38,068 nt of DNA, from assembly GCA_012800005.1 (NCBI GenBank), contig JAAZKC010000101.1, positions 1-38,068 on the forward strand, given 5' to 3'. The translations under genes and the position numbers were made by a program. Each line of letters begins with the position of its first letter. The first letter of the stretch is position 1. The DNA is from Acholeplasmataceae bacterium (GTDB lineage Bacteria; Bacillota_I; Bacilli_A; Acholeplasmatales; UBA5453). The notes beneath the pieces are model-generated. The model was not told where the DNA came from. It ran no database searches and saw only the letters and a list, made by a program, of their open reading frames with translations. Shown one piece after another: positions 1 through 9,226 of the stretch.

Positions 1-1
1 A

Positions 2-139
2 CTTAAGATAGAAAAAGTGATGGAAAAAAATCATATTTGGGAAATTAGAAGTATCTATACCCTACTATCTTTGCTTGCAGGCCATGTTATTGGAACGATT
101 TTTGAAAATATTTATTTAATGATTAAAGGGGTAATGTAG
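2..139 (+). CDS. C-terminal fragment of an unidentified, possibly membrane protein (5' truncated by window edge)
   Basis: Frame open from base 2: LKIEKVMEKNHIWEIRSIYTLLSLLAGHVIGTIFENIYLMIKGVM, stop TAG 137-139. Convergently overlaps the yigZ stop. Confidence 0.5.
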   Translation, partial: LKIEKVMEKNHIWEIRSIYTLLSLLAGHVIGTIFENIYLMIKGVM

Positions 140-725
140 TTTCGATTTCCCCAAGATTAGTAACCTCAAATTGATGGTTAAAATAATCTAAAAATTCATT
201 AAGGTTATCATCATTAAGATAAAATGTTACTGTGACATTTTCAGCAAACGAAGTATCTTTAATGGTGGCATTATTATTTAAGTAGTAGTTAATTTTTTCA
301 TAAGAACTATAATCAACGACTATTTCATATAAAGTTCTTAAGGCTTTCTTATAAAAGGAGGCCTTTTTTAAAGCGTCGCTTGGTGCGCCACTATAAGCTC
401 TAATAAGCCCACCTTTACCAAGCATAATACCTCCAAAATACCTTACCACAACGCATAAAACATCATCTAAATTATTTGTAAGTAAAACTTGTAAAATTGG
501 CATACCAGCGGTTCCTGCTGGTTCACCATCATCATTAGATTTTTGAATGTTTTGTTTATCTAAAACATATGCATAACAGTGATGTGTTGCGTTATAATGA
601 AGTTTTTTAATTTTAAGAAGTTCTAAATTAACTTCCTCTATGGTCTTAGTAGGAATTAAATAGGTAATAAACCTAGATTTGTTAATAATAACTTCATCTT
701 CAATTTTATTTTTAAGATAATACAT
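123..725 (-). CDS. yigZ: YigZ/IMPACT family protein
   Basis: 200 aa; SRFI, DDGEPAGTAG, VVRYFGGIMLGKGGLIRAY motifs typical of the UPF0029/IMPACT family. Confidence 0.9.
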   Translation of the reverse strand: MYYLKNKIEDEVIINKSRFITYLIPTKTIEEVNLELLKIKKLHYNATHHCYAYVLDKQNIQKSNDDGEPAGTAGMPILQVLLTNNLDDVLCVVVRYFGGIMLGKGGLIRAYSGAPSDALKKASFYKKALRTLYEIVVDYSSYEKINYYLNNNATIKDTSFAENVTVTFYLNDDNLNEFLDYFNHQFEVTNLGEIETTLPL

Positions 726-741
726 TTTACCACCTAAAAAT

Positions 742-750
742 ATTATAACA
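742..750 (-). promoter_or_regulatory. Extended -10 promoter of yigZ (TGTTATAAT)
   Basis: Minus-strand TGTTATAAT upstream of the ATG at 725, with an AGGTGG SD between. Confidence 0.55.
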
Positions 751-783
751 TGGATGTTTTAAGATATAATTATTAATGTTAAA

Positions 784-792
784 TGGTATAAT
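784..792 (+). promoter_or_regulatory. Extended -10 promoter of cca (TGGTATAAT)
   Basis: TGGTATAAT; the hexamer ends 6 nt before the ATG at 799; no visible -35 or SD. Confidence 0.6.
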
Positions 793-798
793 GATACT

Positions 799-1950
799 AT
801 GGAACTAAATAAGGCAAGATTTATAATAGAAAGATTAAAACAAAATAACTTTGAAGCGTATTATGTCGGTGGTTGTGTAAGAGACCATCTTTTGAAGATG
901 CAAAGTAATGATATCGATATTACTACTAGTGCGAAACCTAGAGATGTTTTAAATCTTTTTAAATCTGTTCCTAGTGGACTTAAATACGGCACTGTAACAG
1001 TAATTGAAAATAATGTTAGAGTTGAGGTTACAACTTACAGAAAAGAAGCTAATTATGAAGATTATAGAAGACCAGAAGAAATAAATTTAGAAGCTTCAAA
1101 GGAAGAAGATGTGAAAAGAAGGGATTTTACGATTAATGGTCTTTTAATGGATGAACACTATAATATTTATGATTATGTTGGTGGAATGAAGGATTTAGAT
1201 GATAAAATCATCAGAGCGATAGGAATTCCTAAAGAACGTTTTAATGAAGATGCGTTAAGATTACTTAGAGCGATGTACTTTCAATCTAAATTAGGTTTTG
1301 AAATAGAAGAAAGAACTTTAAAGGCGATTAAAGAACATAGCGATTTAATTAAGCATTTGCCTAACGAAAGAATTTTAAATGAAATGTTGAAACTGCTTAA
1401 AGGTGATTATCAATTAATGGCATTTAAATCATTAGAACTAACAAATCTACATAAACAATTAGATGGTTTAGAAAAAGGAATAGAATATATTAATAGCCAT
1501 ATAAATGAAAATTTATATACTGACACTTTTTTCACACTATGTTTTTCACTTCATGGTAAAGTTCCTAGTTCTTGGAAGTTTTCTAATGTCCATAAAAATA
1601 GATATAAAAAAGCTTTAAATTTAGTTTTAAAGAAAGAAGAAATTAGTGAGTTAACTTTATATGAAAATGGCCTAGAAATATCTGTTTTGGCAAATAGAGT
1701 GATGTTTTATTTAAACATTAGACCTTTAGAGATTTCTAAAATTAAAGAGATGTATAATAATTTAGAAATTAAGAGTATGACTGATTTAAAAGTTAAGGGT
1801 TCAGATATTTTAAAACTAACAAATAAAAAACAAGGTTCTTGGTTAAGAGAATTACTAGATGAATTAGTAAAAAAGGTCTTAATGAAAGAACTTAAAAATG
1901 ATAAAGAAGAGTTATTATCTTATGTGAGGGAGAAATTAAATGAAAAGTGA
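799..1950 (+). CDS. cca: CCA tRNA nucleotidyltransferase
   Basis: VGGCVRDHLL, NDIDITT, RRDFTINGLLMD, RFNEDALRLLRAMYF motifs; 383 aa. Confidence 0.95.
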   Translation: MELNKARFIIERLKQNNFEAYYVGGCVRDHLLKMQSNDIDITTSAKPRDVLNLFKSVPSGLKYGTVTVIENNVRVEVTTYRKEANYEDYRRPEEINLEASKEEDVKRRDFTINGLLMDEHYNIYDYVGGMKDLDDKIIRAIGIPKERFNEDALRLLRAMYFQSKLGFEIEERTLKAIKEHSDLIKHLPNERILNEMLKLLKGDYQLMAFKSLELTNLHKQLDGLEKGIEYINSHINENLYTDTFFTLCFSLHGKVPSSWKFSNVHKNRYKKALNLVLKKEEISELTLYENGLEISVLANRVMFYLNIRPLEISKIKEMYNNLEIKSMTDLKVKGSDILKLTNKKQGSWLRELLDELVKKVLMKELKNDKEELLSYVREKLNEK

Positions 1951-4021
1951 GTTTTTTTCCTATTTAGATGGGTTTAATTTAATTACGATTATCGTTCCTA
2001 ATGAAATTAATGGTTATAATAAGAAGTTTAATTTGATTGCGGAAAATGAAACTATTCCTTTAACCATTTTACATATAGAATCATTAGGTTCTGAAACGAA
2101 ATATACAACTGAAGTTAATGAAACAATCTCGCTTAACGAGTCTTATTATGTTAGTGATGAGGAAAGAAGACTTTCATTTTTAAGAATAGGGAAAGTTGTG
2201 AGAACTGAGCTTTTCGATATGATGTATGAGTATGATAAACATGATTTAGGAGCAACTTATACTAAAGAAAAAACCATTTTTAAACTTTGGAGTCCAGTTG
2301 CCAAAGAAATTGAATTAGAACTTGTGTTAACTAATGGAATGAGACAATATATTGATTTAACTTATCATACAAATGGTTTATGGCAAACAGAAATATTTCA
2401 AGATTTAGAAGGTGCTAAATATAGGTATAGAGTTAGAGTTAATGAATGGTTTAAAACAATCACGGATCCTTACGCAATCTCTTCAACCGCGAATGGCACA
2501 TATGCCTATATTGTTAATCCAAATAAGTTTAGAAAATTTGAATATACAATACCTGAATTTAGTGGGAAACGGGTTGATGCGGTCATTTATGAGGCATCTA
2601 TTAGAGATCTAACAAGTTCCCCTACATCAAAGGCAGTTAATAAGGGGAAGTTTGTAGGATTACTAGAAGGGCATAAAGATGAAGGCATTGATTATATTTC
2701 TAAATTGGGAGTTACACATCTTCAATTATTACCAATTTATGATTTTGAAGGTGTTGATGAATTATCACAATTTTCAAGTTATAACTGGGGTTATAATCCA
2801 AGTCAATATAACGTTGTTGAAGGTTCTTTTTCTACGGATCCAAATAATCCATACAAGCGAATTAACGAACTTATTGAGTTAATTGATTATATTCATAAAA
2901 AGGGTATGAGAGTATCTATGGATGTTGTTTATAATCATGTTTATAATATGAAGACATTTCCTTTTGAAAGTTTAGTTCCAGGATATTTTTTCCGCTTTGA
3001 TAGAAGTGGGATTAAAACCCAGTCAAGTGGGTGTGGAAATGATACCGCAAGTGAAAGATTAATGATGCATCACTTTGTGCTACAATCTATTAAACATTGG
3101 ATGAATACATTTAAAATTAGTGCGTTTAGATTTGATTTAATGGGACTTCATGATATAGAATTAATGACAAAGGTAAACATCGTTACGGAAAGTATTGATC
3201 CTCATGTGATGATTTATGGTGAGGGTTGGATAATGGAATCAACTGTACCAAAAGAATTAAGGTCAAATATGAGTAATTCTCAGTTTATGCCTAATATTTC
3301 ATTTTTCAATGATACTTTTAGAGATACGATTAAAGGTGGAACATTTTCTAAAACAATTGGTTATGCATTAGGTGGTAAAGTTAAGAAAAATGATTTATAT
3401 TATTTATTTACTGGAAGCGCGATTGATCGATATAAGTTTTCTAATCCAAGCCAATCTTTAAACTATATAGAATGTCATGATAATCATACATTTTATGATA
3501 GAGCTAAAATATTAAATAAATCTTTAACAGAAGAAGAAATTAAAGATTACGCGGCTTTAGCGATGGCGTTTGTGGTGTTATCTCAAGGGGTTCCATTTAT
3601 TCACGCAGGTCAATCATTTTTAAGAACTAAACAAGGAGTTGAAAACTCTTATAAATCAAGTGATGAAATTAATCAGATTGATTGGAGTTTAAAAGATAAA
3701 CATCAAGATTTAGTTAATACCACAAGAGATTTAATCAAATTAAGAAAACAACATCGTGTTTTCCGATTAGATTCAAACACGAAAATTAAAAAACAAATCA
3801 GAATTCAAACAACTAGCCCAGAAAAAAACACAATCGGGTTTCAATTAACTGATTTAAATAAAACCTTATGTGTTTACTTTAAAAACGATTATGAACACGA
3901 ATTATTAACACCTGGTCCTGATTATGAGTTAATATTTAATAAAGACCATATTACTAGTGGACATGAAAATGATTTAGTTGTGAATAAACCGGGATGTTAT
4001 ATATTTATAAAGGAGGATTAG
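1940..4021 (+). CDS. pulA: Type I pullulanase (glycogen/starch debranching, GH13)
   Basis: YNWGYNPSQYNVVEGSFSTDP, MDVVYNHVYN, FRFDLMGLHD, YGEGW, YIECHDNHTFYD; GAGGGA SD; overlaps cca by 11 nt. Confidence 0.9.
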   Translation: MKSEFFSYLDGFNLITIIVPNEINGYNKKFNLIAENETIPLTILHIESLGSETKYTTEVNETISLNESYYVSDEERRLSFLRIGKVVRTELFDMMYEYDKHDLGATYTKEKTIFKLWSPVAKEIELELVLTNGMRQYIDLTYHTNGLWQTEIFQDLEGAKYRYRVRVNEWFKTITDPYAISSTANGTYAYIVNPNKFRKFEYTIPEFSGKRVDAVIYEASIRDLTSSPTSKAVNKGKFVGLLEGHKDEGIDYISKLGVTHLQLLPIYDFEGVDELSQFSSYNWGYNPSQYNVVEGSFSTDPNNPYKRINELIELIDYIHKKGMRVSMDVVYNHVYNMKTFPFESLVPGYFFRFDRSGIKTQSSGCGNDTASERLMMHHFVLQSIKHWMNTFKISAFRFDLMGLHDIELMTKVNIVTESIDPHVMIYGEGWIMESTVPKELRSNMSNSQFMPNISFFNDTFRDTIKGGTFSKTIGYALGGKVKKNDLYYLFTGSAIDRYKFSNPSQSLNYIECHDNHTFYDRAKILNKSLTEEEIKDYAALAMAFVVLSQGVPFIHAGQSFLRTKQGVENSYKSSDEINQIDWSLKDKHQDLVNTTRDLIKLRKQHRVFRLDSNTKIKKQIRIQTTSPEKNTIGFQLTDLNKTLCVYFKNDYEHELLTPGPDYELIFNKDHITSGHENDLVVNKPGCYIFIKED

Positions 4022-4022
4022 T

Positions 4023-4928
4023 ATGCTTAAAATAGAAGGGAAAATAGAAAGTTTCAATATTGGTGAAGATTTTTCTAATTGTAATATAGTTACTAAAGAT
4101 AACGAAAAGATGAATCTTAAACTCACCAAAGAACAATTAAAAGAGCTTAAACAAGAAAGGGTTTATGTCTTTAACTATGAAGAAATTATGGTAAATGATA
4201 AACTGCAAAATCACGTGATTTCTTTTTTAGAACTTTTTAATTATATTGAAGATCCGATTTTGCTTAAAGAAAAGTTATCTGATTATTATGAGTTTTCCCC
4301 ACTTAGCACAGAAGAAGTTAAAAAAGCTGTTGAGACTTATTTAAATAAGATTAAAAATCCTATTTTAAAAGAAATAACTAAAAAAATATACAAGAAATAT
4401 GAAAAAGGTTTTTACACCTATCCAGCTGCAGTAAGATTTCATCACGCCTATATTGGTGGGCTTGCATATCATACTAAAACAATGCTAGATATCGCAGAAG
4501 GACTTTTAGATGTTTATTCATTTATTAATAGAGATTTAGTCTATTCAGGAATTATTTTACATGATTTATGTAAAGTAGATGAACTATCAGGCTTTGAAGG
4601 TGGAGAATATACAAAAGAAGGTCAATTGATTGGACATTTAGTAATGATTTCTCAAGAGGTAATGATGTTAGCGAAAGAATTAGGTTATGAAAAGAAAGAA
4701 GAAGTTTTAGTTTTAAATCATATCTTGCTTTCTCATCATGGAATTCCTAATTTTGGAGCGGCTAAAAGACCACTAACAGCGGAAGCTTTATTAGTTTGGT
4801 ATGTTGATACAATCGATTCTAAGTTTACTGTTTTAGGAGAAACTTTAGAAAAAATAGAAGAAGGTACATTTACTGAAAGTATTTCAGTTATTGATAAATC
4901 AAAGTTTTATAAGCATAAGGTAAAATAG
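4023..4928 (+). CDS. yhaM: 3'-5' exoribonuclease YhaM-like (OB-fold plus HD domain)
   Basis: FHHAYIGGLAYHTKTMLDIA, LHDLCKVDEL, HILLSHHG HD-domain motifs with an N-terminal OB-like region. Confidence 0.85.
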   Translation: MLKIEGKIESFNIGEDFSNCNIVTKDNEKMNLKLTKEQLKELKQERVYVFNYEEIMVNDKLQNHVISFLELFNYIEDPILLKEKLSDYYEFSPLSTEEVKKAVETYLNKIKNPILKEITKKIYKKYEKGFYTYPAAVRFHHAYIGGLAYHTKTMLDIAEGLLDVYSFINRDLVYSGIILHDLCKVDELSGFEGGEYTKEGQLIGHLVMISQEVMMLAKELGYEKKEEVLVLNHILLSHHGIPNFGAAKRPLTAEALLVWYVDTIDSKFTVLGETLEKIEEGTFTESISVIDKSKFYKHKVK

Positions 4929-4964
4929 CATGAAAACCTTATTATAAAGGCATTATATGAAAAA

Positions 4965-4988
4965 AGAACTACTCAAGCGAATAGTTCT
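4965..4988. terminator. Hairpin between convergent yhaM and lipoprotein genes
   Basis: AGAACTA (4965-4971) / TAGTTCT (4982-4988), A-run upstream and T-rich downstream. Confidence 0.55.
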
Positions 4989-4998
4989 CTTATTATTA

Positions 4999-7863
4999 TT
5001 ATTCAAAAGTTGTAAACCAATCCCCATAAATCTCCATATACATCTCATGTGTACGAGCATATAAGAAAAACTGATTTTCATTTACTGTGACTAAGTTATT
5101 GAAACGTGCTGTATTATCAGTCGTTGCAAACTTAAAGTTTTGTGATAAAAGATATTTATTTAGTAAATGAAGTTTTGTGAAGTTGTTTTCATATTTTGCA
5201 AGAATTGGGTTTAAATAATTTTCTAAAGCTTGTTTAACATTGGTTGGTAACGTTACTGTACCTTCTTCACTATTGGTTTGATAAATATAAATTTTAACTT
5301 GGTTAGCAGAGATTGCATCAGTATCGCTATAAGCATCTAATGCTGGAAGATCATTGCCGTCTTTATCTTTCAAAATAATGTGTTCATAAATTTTATATGC
5401 ATCACTGTCGCGATATTTAATGTCATCATCAATAGTGAACTTAGCACTATGTGCAACAGAACCACCAGTTGTTAAAATTAAATGCCAGCCAAAGTCCGTT
5501 TCTAATAAATCTTCATACAAACTAGGTCTATTGTCTAATTTATTAGTTGGAAAAGATTTATCGATATCATAATATTCCGTTTTAACTTCAGCATAAATTT
5601 CCATAATTCTTTCATAGAATTTATCATCTAATTTAGAACTTTTATCAGGATAATTAGTTTGGTTAGTAGTAGGATTCATTGATTCAAATAAAACTTGAAA
5701 TCCTTCTTTTTTAAAGTCAGCCCATTTACAAGATGGGTCGTTTTTACCTTCTAATGTATTGCAGTTGTCAGGTTTAATTTTAGAACTCTTTTTAAAGTCT
5801 TCTGCAATCGCTCTTAAGCCGTCTGCGATATTAGAATATTGACTTGCCTCATCGTGAACTACTTGCATAAACTCGGTAACCTTACTTCTGTAAGAAGCAC
5901 GTTTTTCTTCTGATAAAGTTTCAAAGAATTCATGTGGTTTATCCGGGTTTTCATCTTCATCCATATCAACATGAATTAAGAAGTGGCTTTGTGATAAACT
6001 AAAATATTGTTCTCTAAGTCTGTTGGCATATAGAGCTAGTTTTTCATAAATTTCTTCACCATAGTGAGCTTCTAAATCTTCTAAATAAAGGTTTTCAACA
6101 TCTGTCTTAATATAAATATTTTCAATCGCCTCGTCAATAGAATTAGCTCTGAATGCTAATTTTAAGAATTTCGCTCTTCCCATTTCTTTTGGAAACCCAC
6201 TTCCTTTAAAGGCGTCGTTAGAGAAATTTCTAATCATATTTTCAATATTAGTTCTATATTCAGCAATTTCTTCATCAGTAACCCTATTTCGATAATCACT
6301 ATTTAATAAAGCCTTACTAACAGCTAAATCCATTGCGGTAGAAACACCTAGTTGTTTTTCAAGCCTTTCATAAAATGTATCAACTTTAATTTCAACATCA
6401 TTAATTTTCGCAACGATGTCTTTTGAAGATTTCTTAGCCATCTTAAATTTTTCATTCCTAAGAATCAAATGAAGTTCTTCATCATAAAATTGTACTTCGG
6501 CTTCATCTAATCTCTTGGTCGCAAGTTCGTTGACATAAGCATCAGTTAATTTAGATTCTTTAATCTTGTGGAAGTATTCTTCTGCATAAGTAGTTAAAAT
6601 AATACCATCATCTTCATAAACTTTAAGTTGGTCTTCATTATTAAGTTGTGCCTTAACATCTTCATTATGATCAGCAAGTTTAAATAAAATATAGTAGTAG
6701 TTACCAAATGATCTTGGTTGTGCAGTAAAGCGAACCCCATCTTCATCGGTAGTTAAAGTATTATATAGATAATTTCTAACTGATGAAAGTTGGTTTCTAG
6801 AACTGATTTTCCAATCATCATACTCTAAAGTGAATAATCCTTTTTCTTCGCCATTGTTAACATATGTAGAATCATCTAATAAACTTTGTAAAGTTGGATA
6901 TAAAGAAACATCAATTTGTTCTTTATATGGATAGGTTTCATTATAGATAACTAATAACATATTAAGTGCTTCATCAATTGTTAACGCTGTATCTGGACCT
7001 TCTAAAATAGGGCGCTCAGGGTTAACTTTGTAATCGTTATAATATAATTTATATTCACTTTCAGTTAACTCTCCAGTACCGTTTTTTTCTTCAAGGTCAA
7101 GTTTTTCTAAGACAGTTAAAGCATAACCTTCAACTATATCAACTCTTGGGTCTGGAATAACATACCACTTTCCAACGTGAGCTTTAATCGAATGTTTTCT
7201 AAGCGTTGCCTCACTTTCGTATAAATTAGAAAATCTTACACTTATATAACTTAAAGGATAGCGTTTCTTAATATTGTTGTCAAAGTAATTACCTAAATCA
7301 ACATCTTTATCAATATAGTTAGTAGAATCGGTATCTAAAACTTCCTCTTCTAATTTTTCACGTGCATAAACTCTTTTGGCAACATCTAATTTATAGTAGT
7401 CTAAAACTTTGTCGTTATGATTATTAAAGTTTTCGCTGTCAATATCAGCTAAAGTAATTGTTACTCCCAACAAACTCATTGCATCAATATAAGATTCAAC
7501 GTTTTTATTAAGCATTGCTTCAGGAATTTCTTTTAATGCATCCATTTCTGTTTGACCAAAGATAGCTTTATTTACGTAATATAAATAGTCATCTTTAAAT
7601 GTTTCTTTATTACTAACTTTTGTTAGTTCATCCTTATATAGAACTTCGTGTAACATTTTTGTTAATGTTTGTGTTCCTGAAAATCTCATTTCTTCGTAAA
7701 GTTCTTTTTCGGTTATTTCAAAGCCGTCAGTAGAAGCGTATACTTTGTCGGTTAGTGAACCGAAAGGAATAGAAGATTTTTTATTTCCACACGCTACTAG
7801 AGTAAGGGTTAAAATTGATAATAGTATAAAACCCCAACTCTTTTTTAATATTTTTTTATTCAC
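4999..7863 (-). CDS. Very large lipoprotein with parvulin-type PPIase/SurA_N-like domains (PrsA/SurA-like foldase)
   Basis: The track ORF start (8067) is too far upstream; a GTG at 7863 has an AAGGAG SD and opens VNKKILKKSWGFILLSILTLTLVACG (lipobox LVAC). C-terminal parvulin-like SHFLIHVD...DFGWHLILTT; 954 aa. Confidence 0.75.
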   Translation of the reverse strand: MNKKILKKSWGFILLSILTLTLVACGNKKSSIPFGSLTDKVYASTDGFEITEKELYEEMRFSGTQTLTKMLHEVLYKDELTKVSNKETFKDDYLYYVNKAIFGQTEMDALKEIPEAMLNKNVESYIDAMSLLGVTITLADIDSENFNNHNDKVLDYYKLDVAKRVYAREKLEEEVLDTDSTNYIDKDVDLGNYFDNNIKKRYPLSYISVRFSNLYESEATLRKHSIKAHVGKWYVIPDPRVDIVEGYALTVLEKLDLEEKNGTGELTESEYKLYYNDYKVNPERPILEGPDTALTIDEALNMLLVIYNETYPYKEQIDVSLYPTLQSLLDDSTYVNNGEEKGLFTLEYDDWKISSRNQLSSVRNYLYNTLTTDEDGVRFTAQPRSFGNYYYILFKLADHNEDVKAQLNNEDQLKVYEDDGIILTTYAEEYFHKIKESKLTDAYVNELATKRLDEAEVQFYDEELHLILRNEKFKMAKKSSKDIVAKINDVEIKVDTFYERLEKQLGVSTAMDLAVSKALLNSDYRNRVTDEEIAEYRTNIENMIRNFSNDAFKGSGFPKEMGRAKFLKLAFRANSIDEAIENIYIKTDVENLYLEDLEAHYGEEIYEKLALYANRLREQYFSLSQSHFLIHVDMDEDENPDKPHEFFETLSEEKRASYRSKVTEFMQVVHDEASQYSNIADGLRAIAEDFKKSSKIKPDNCNTLEGKNDPSCKWADFKKEGFQVLFESMNPTTNQTNYPDKSSKLDDKFYERIMEIYAEVKTEYYDIDKSFPTNKLDNRPSLYEDLLETDFGWHLILTTGGSVAHSAKFTIDDDIKYRDSDAYKIYEHIILKDKDGNDLPALDAYSDTDAISANQVKIYIYQTNSEEGTVTLPTNVKQALENYLNPILAKYENNFTKLHLLNKYLLSQNFKFATTDNTARFNNLVTVNENQFFLYARTHEMYMEIYGDWFTTFE

Positions 7864-7912
7864 TGTTTTCACTCCTTGATTTCTCCTCTTTTTAAAAATT
7901 ACAAGCAATAAT

Positions 7913-7941
7913 AATATAACACAGTTATAAACGGTTTGCAA
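7913..7941 (-). promoter_or_regulatory. Promoter of the lipoprotein gene: TTGCAA-17-TATATT
   Basis: Minus strand TTGCAA (7941..7936), 17-nt spacer, TATATT (7918..7913). Confidence 0.6.
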
Positions 7942-8019
7942 TTGTAAATAATGTGCTTTTCTAATTAAGCCTCTTTTAATAATAGCAAAAAAAGAATTAT
8001 TTTTAAAGCCCCAAATGTA

Positions 8020-8028
8020 TGATATAAT
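8020..8028 (+). promoter_or_regulatory. Extended -10 promoter (TGATATAAT) for the MBL-fold gene
   Basis: TGATATAAT 18 nt upstream of ATG 8046. Confidence 0.55.
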
Positions 8029-8045
8029 CATAAAGTGGTGATAAA

Positions 8046-8807
8046 ATGAAGTTTTTAGCAATTGCATCTAGTTCAAAAGGCAACTCAAGTTACTTAGAAA
8101 CTAAGGACATTAAGGCTTTAATTGATGTTGGAATTTCTTATACAAAAATAAAAAAAGCCTTAAAAGAAATTGATGTTAATATAAGTGAGATAACTCATGT
8201 TTTTATTACTCATGAACATAGTGATCATATTAAAGGGCTTAAAATGCTACTTAAACATCATAGTCCTAAAGTTTATTTAACGGAGGGAACCAACTCATAC
8301 CTGAAGTTAGAAAATGCTAATATTATTAAAGCATTAGAGAAAGTAGTCATTAGTGATTTAAGTGTTTTACCAATTCCGCTATCTCATGATGCTAAGGAAG
8401 CTGTTGGATTTGTGCTTGAAAAAGAAAATAAAAGCATTTGTTATATTACTGATACAGGATATATCATTAATGAATTAATTTCTTTGTTAGAAAATCATAC
8501 CCTATATTATTTAGAGAGTAATTATGATCCGTTTACATTACTTCACTCAAAAAGGCCTTACCACCTTAAAAAAAGAATTATTGATGAAAAAGGTCATTTA
8601 TCAAATGAAGAATCTGCTTATTACTTTTCTATTTTAAAAGGTGATAAAACTAAATATTTAATTCATTCTCACATTAGCGAAGAATGTAATACTTTAAAAA
8701 AAATAAAAGAGACCTTTGATACGGTATTAAGAGTTCAAGGCGAAGGGACGGAGTTTAAAAGATATTATGCTTTACCAAATGAAAGCACAGAGTTGATTAT
8801 TTTATGA
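8046..8807 (+). CDS. MBL-fold metallo-hydrolase, YycJ/WalJ-like
   Basis: ASSSKGNSSYLE, THEHSDHIKGL, LSHDAKEAVGFVLE, SHISEECN; adjacent to rlmH as is common for walJ/yycJ. Confidence 0.85.
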   Translation: MKFLAIASSSKGNSSYLETKDIKALIDVGISYTKIKKALKEIDVNISEITHVFITHEHSDHIKGLKMLLKHHSPKVYLTEGTNSYLKLENANIIKALEKVVISDLSVLPIPLSHDAKEAVGFVLEKENKSICYITDTGYIINELISLLENHTLYYLESNYDPFTLLHSKRPYHLKKRIIDEKGHLSNEESAYYFSILKGDKTKYLIHSHISEECNTLKKIKETFDTVLRVQGEGTEFKRYYALPNESTELIIL

Positions 8808-9217
8808 TTATTTTAGCGGTAGGAAAAATTAGAGAAACATTAGAAGAAGAAATTAACTTTTATAAAAAACAAATGCCTAAACTTAAAATAATCGAAATAA
8901 AAGATTCAAATAAAGAAAAAGAAGGAAGACAATTACTTAAATATATGAAAGATAATTATTGTGTTTCTTTATCAATTAAAGGTAAGGCATATGACAGCAT
9001 TTCTTTTTCTAATTTTTTAGAAAAACTAAAGGAAAAGAAAAATTTAACTTTTATTATTGGCGGTTCAGAAGGGTTAAGCGATGAAGTGTTAAAAGAATGT
9101 AGGGAACATATTAGTTTTTCTAAAATGACGTTTCCACATGGATTAATGAGACTGATTTTAGTAGAACAATTATATAGAGCAACTAAAATCAGTGAAAATC
9201 ATCCTTATCATAAGTGA
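8804..9217 (+). CDS. rlmH: 23S rRNA (pseudouridine1915-N3)-methyltransferase RlmH
   Basis: FIIGGSEGLSDEV, SKMTFPHGLMRLILVEQLYRATKISENHPYHK. Confidence 0.95.
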   Translation: MIILAVGKIRETLEEEINFYKKQMPKLKIIEIKDSNKEKEGRQLLKYMKDNYCVSLSIKGKAYDSISFSNFLEKLKEKKNLTFIIGGSEGLSDEVLKECREHISFSKMTFPHGLMRLILVEQLYRATKISENHPYHK

Positions 9218-9226
9218 GGTGTATTT

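Noticed and set aside
2412-2882. Track ORFs 2412..2612 and 2679..2882 (+)
   Set aside because: Out-of-frame ORFs fully inside pulA, no family motifs; shadow ORFs.
4989-5002. TTATTATTATTATT run as a phase-variable repeat
   Set aside because: Short, mostly in the intergenic tail and stop codon; no plausible expression effect.
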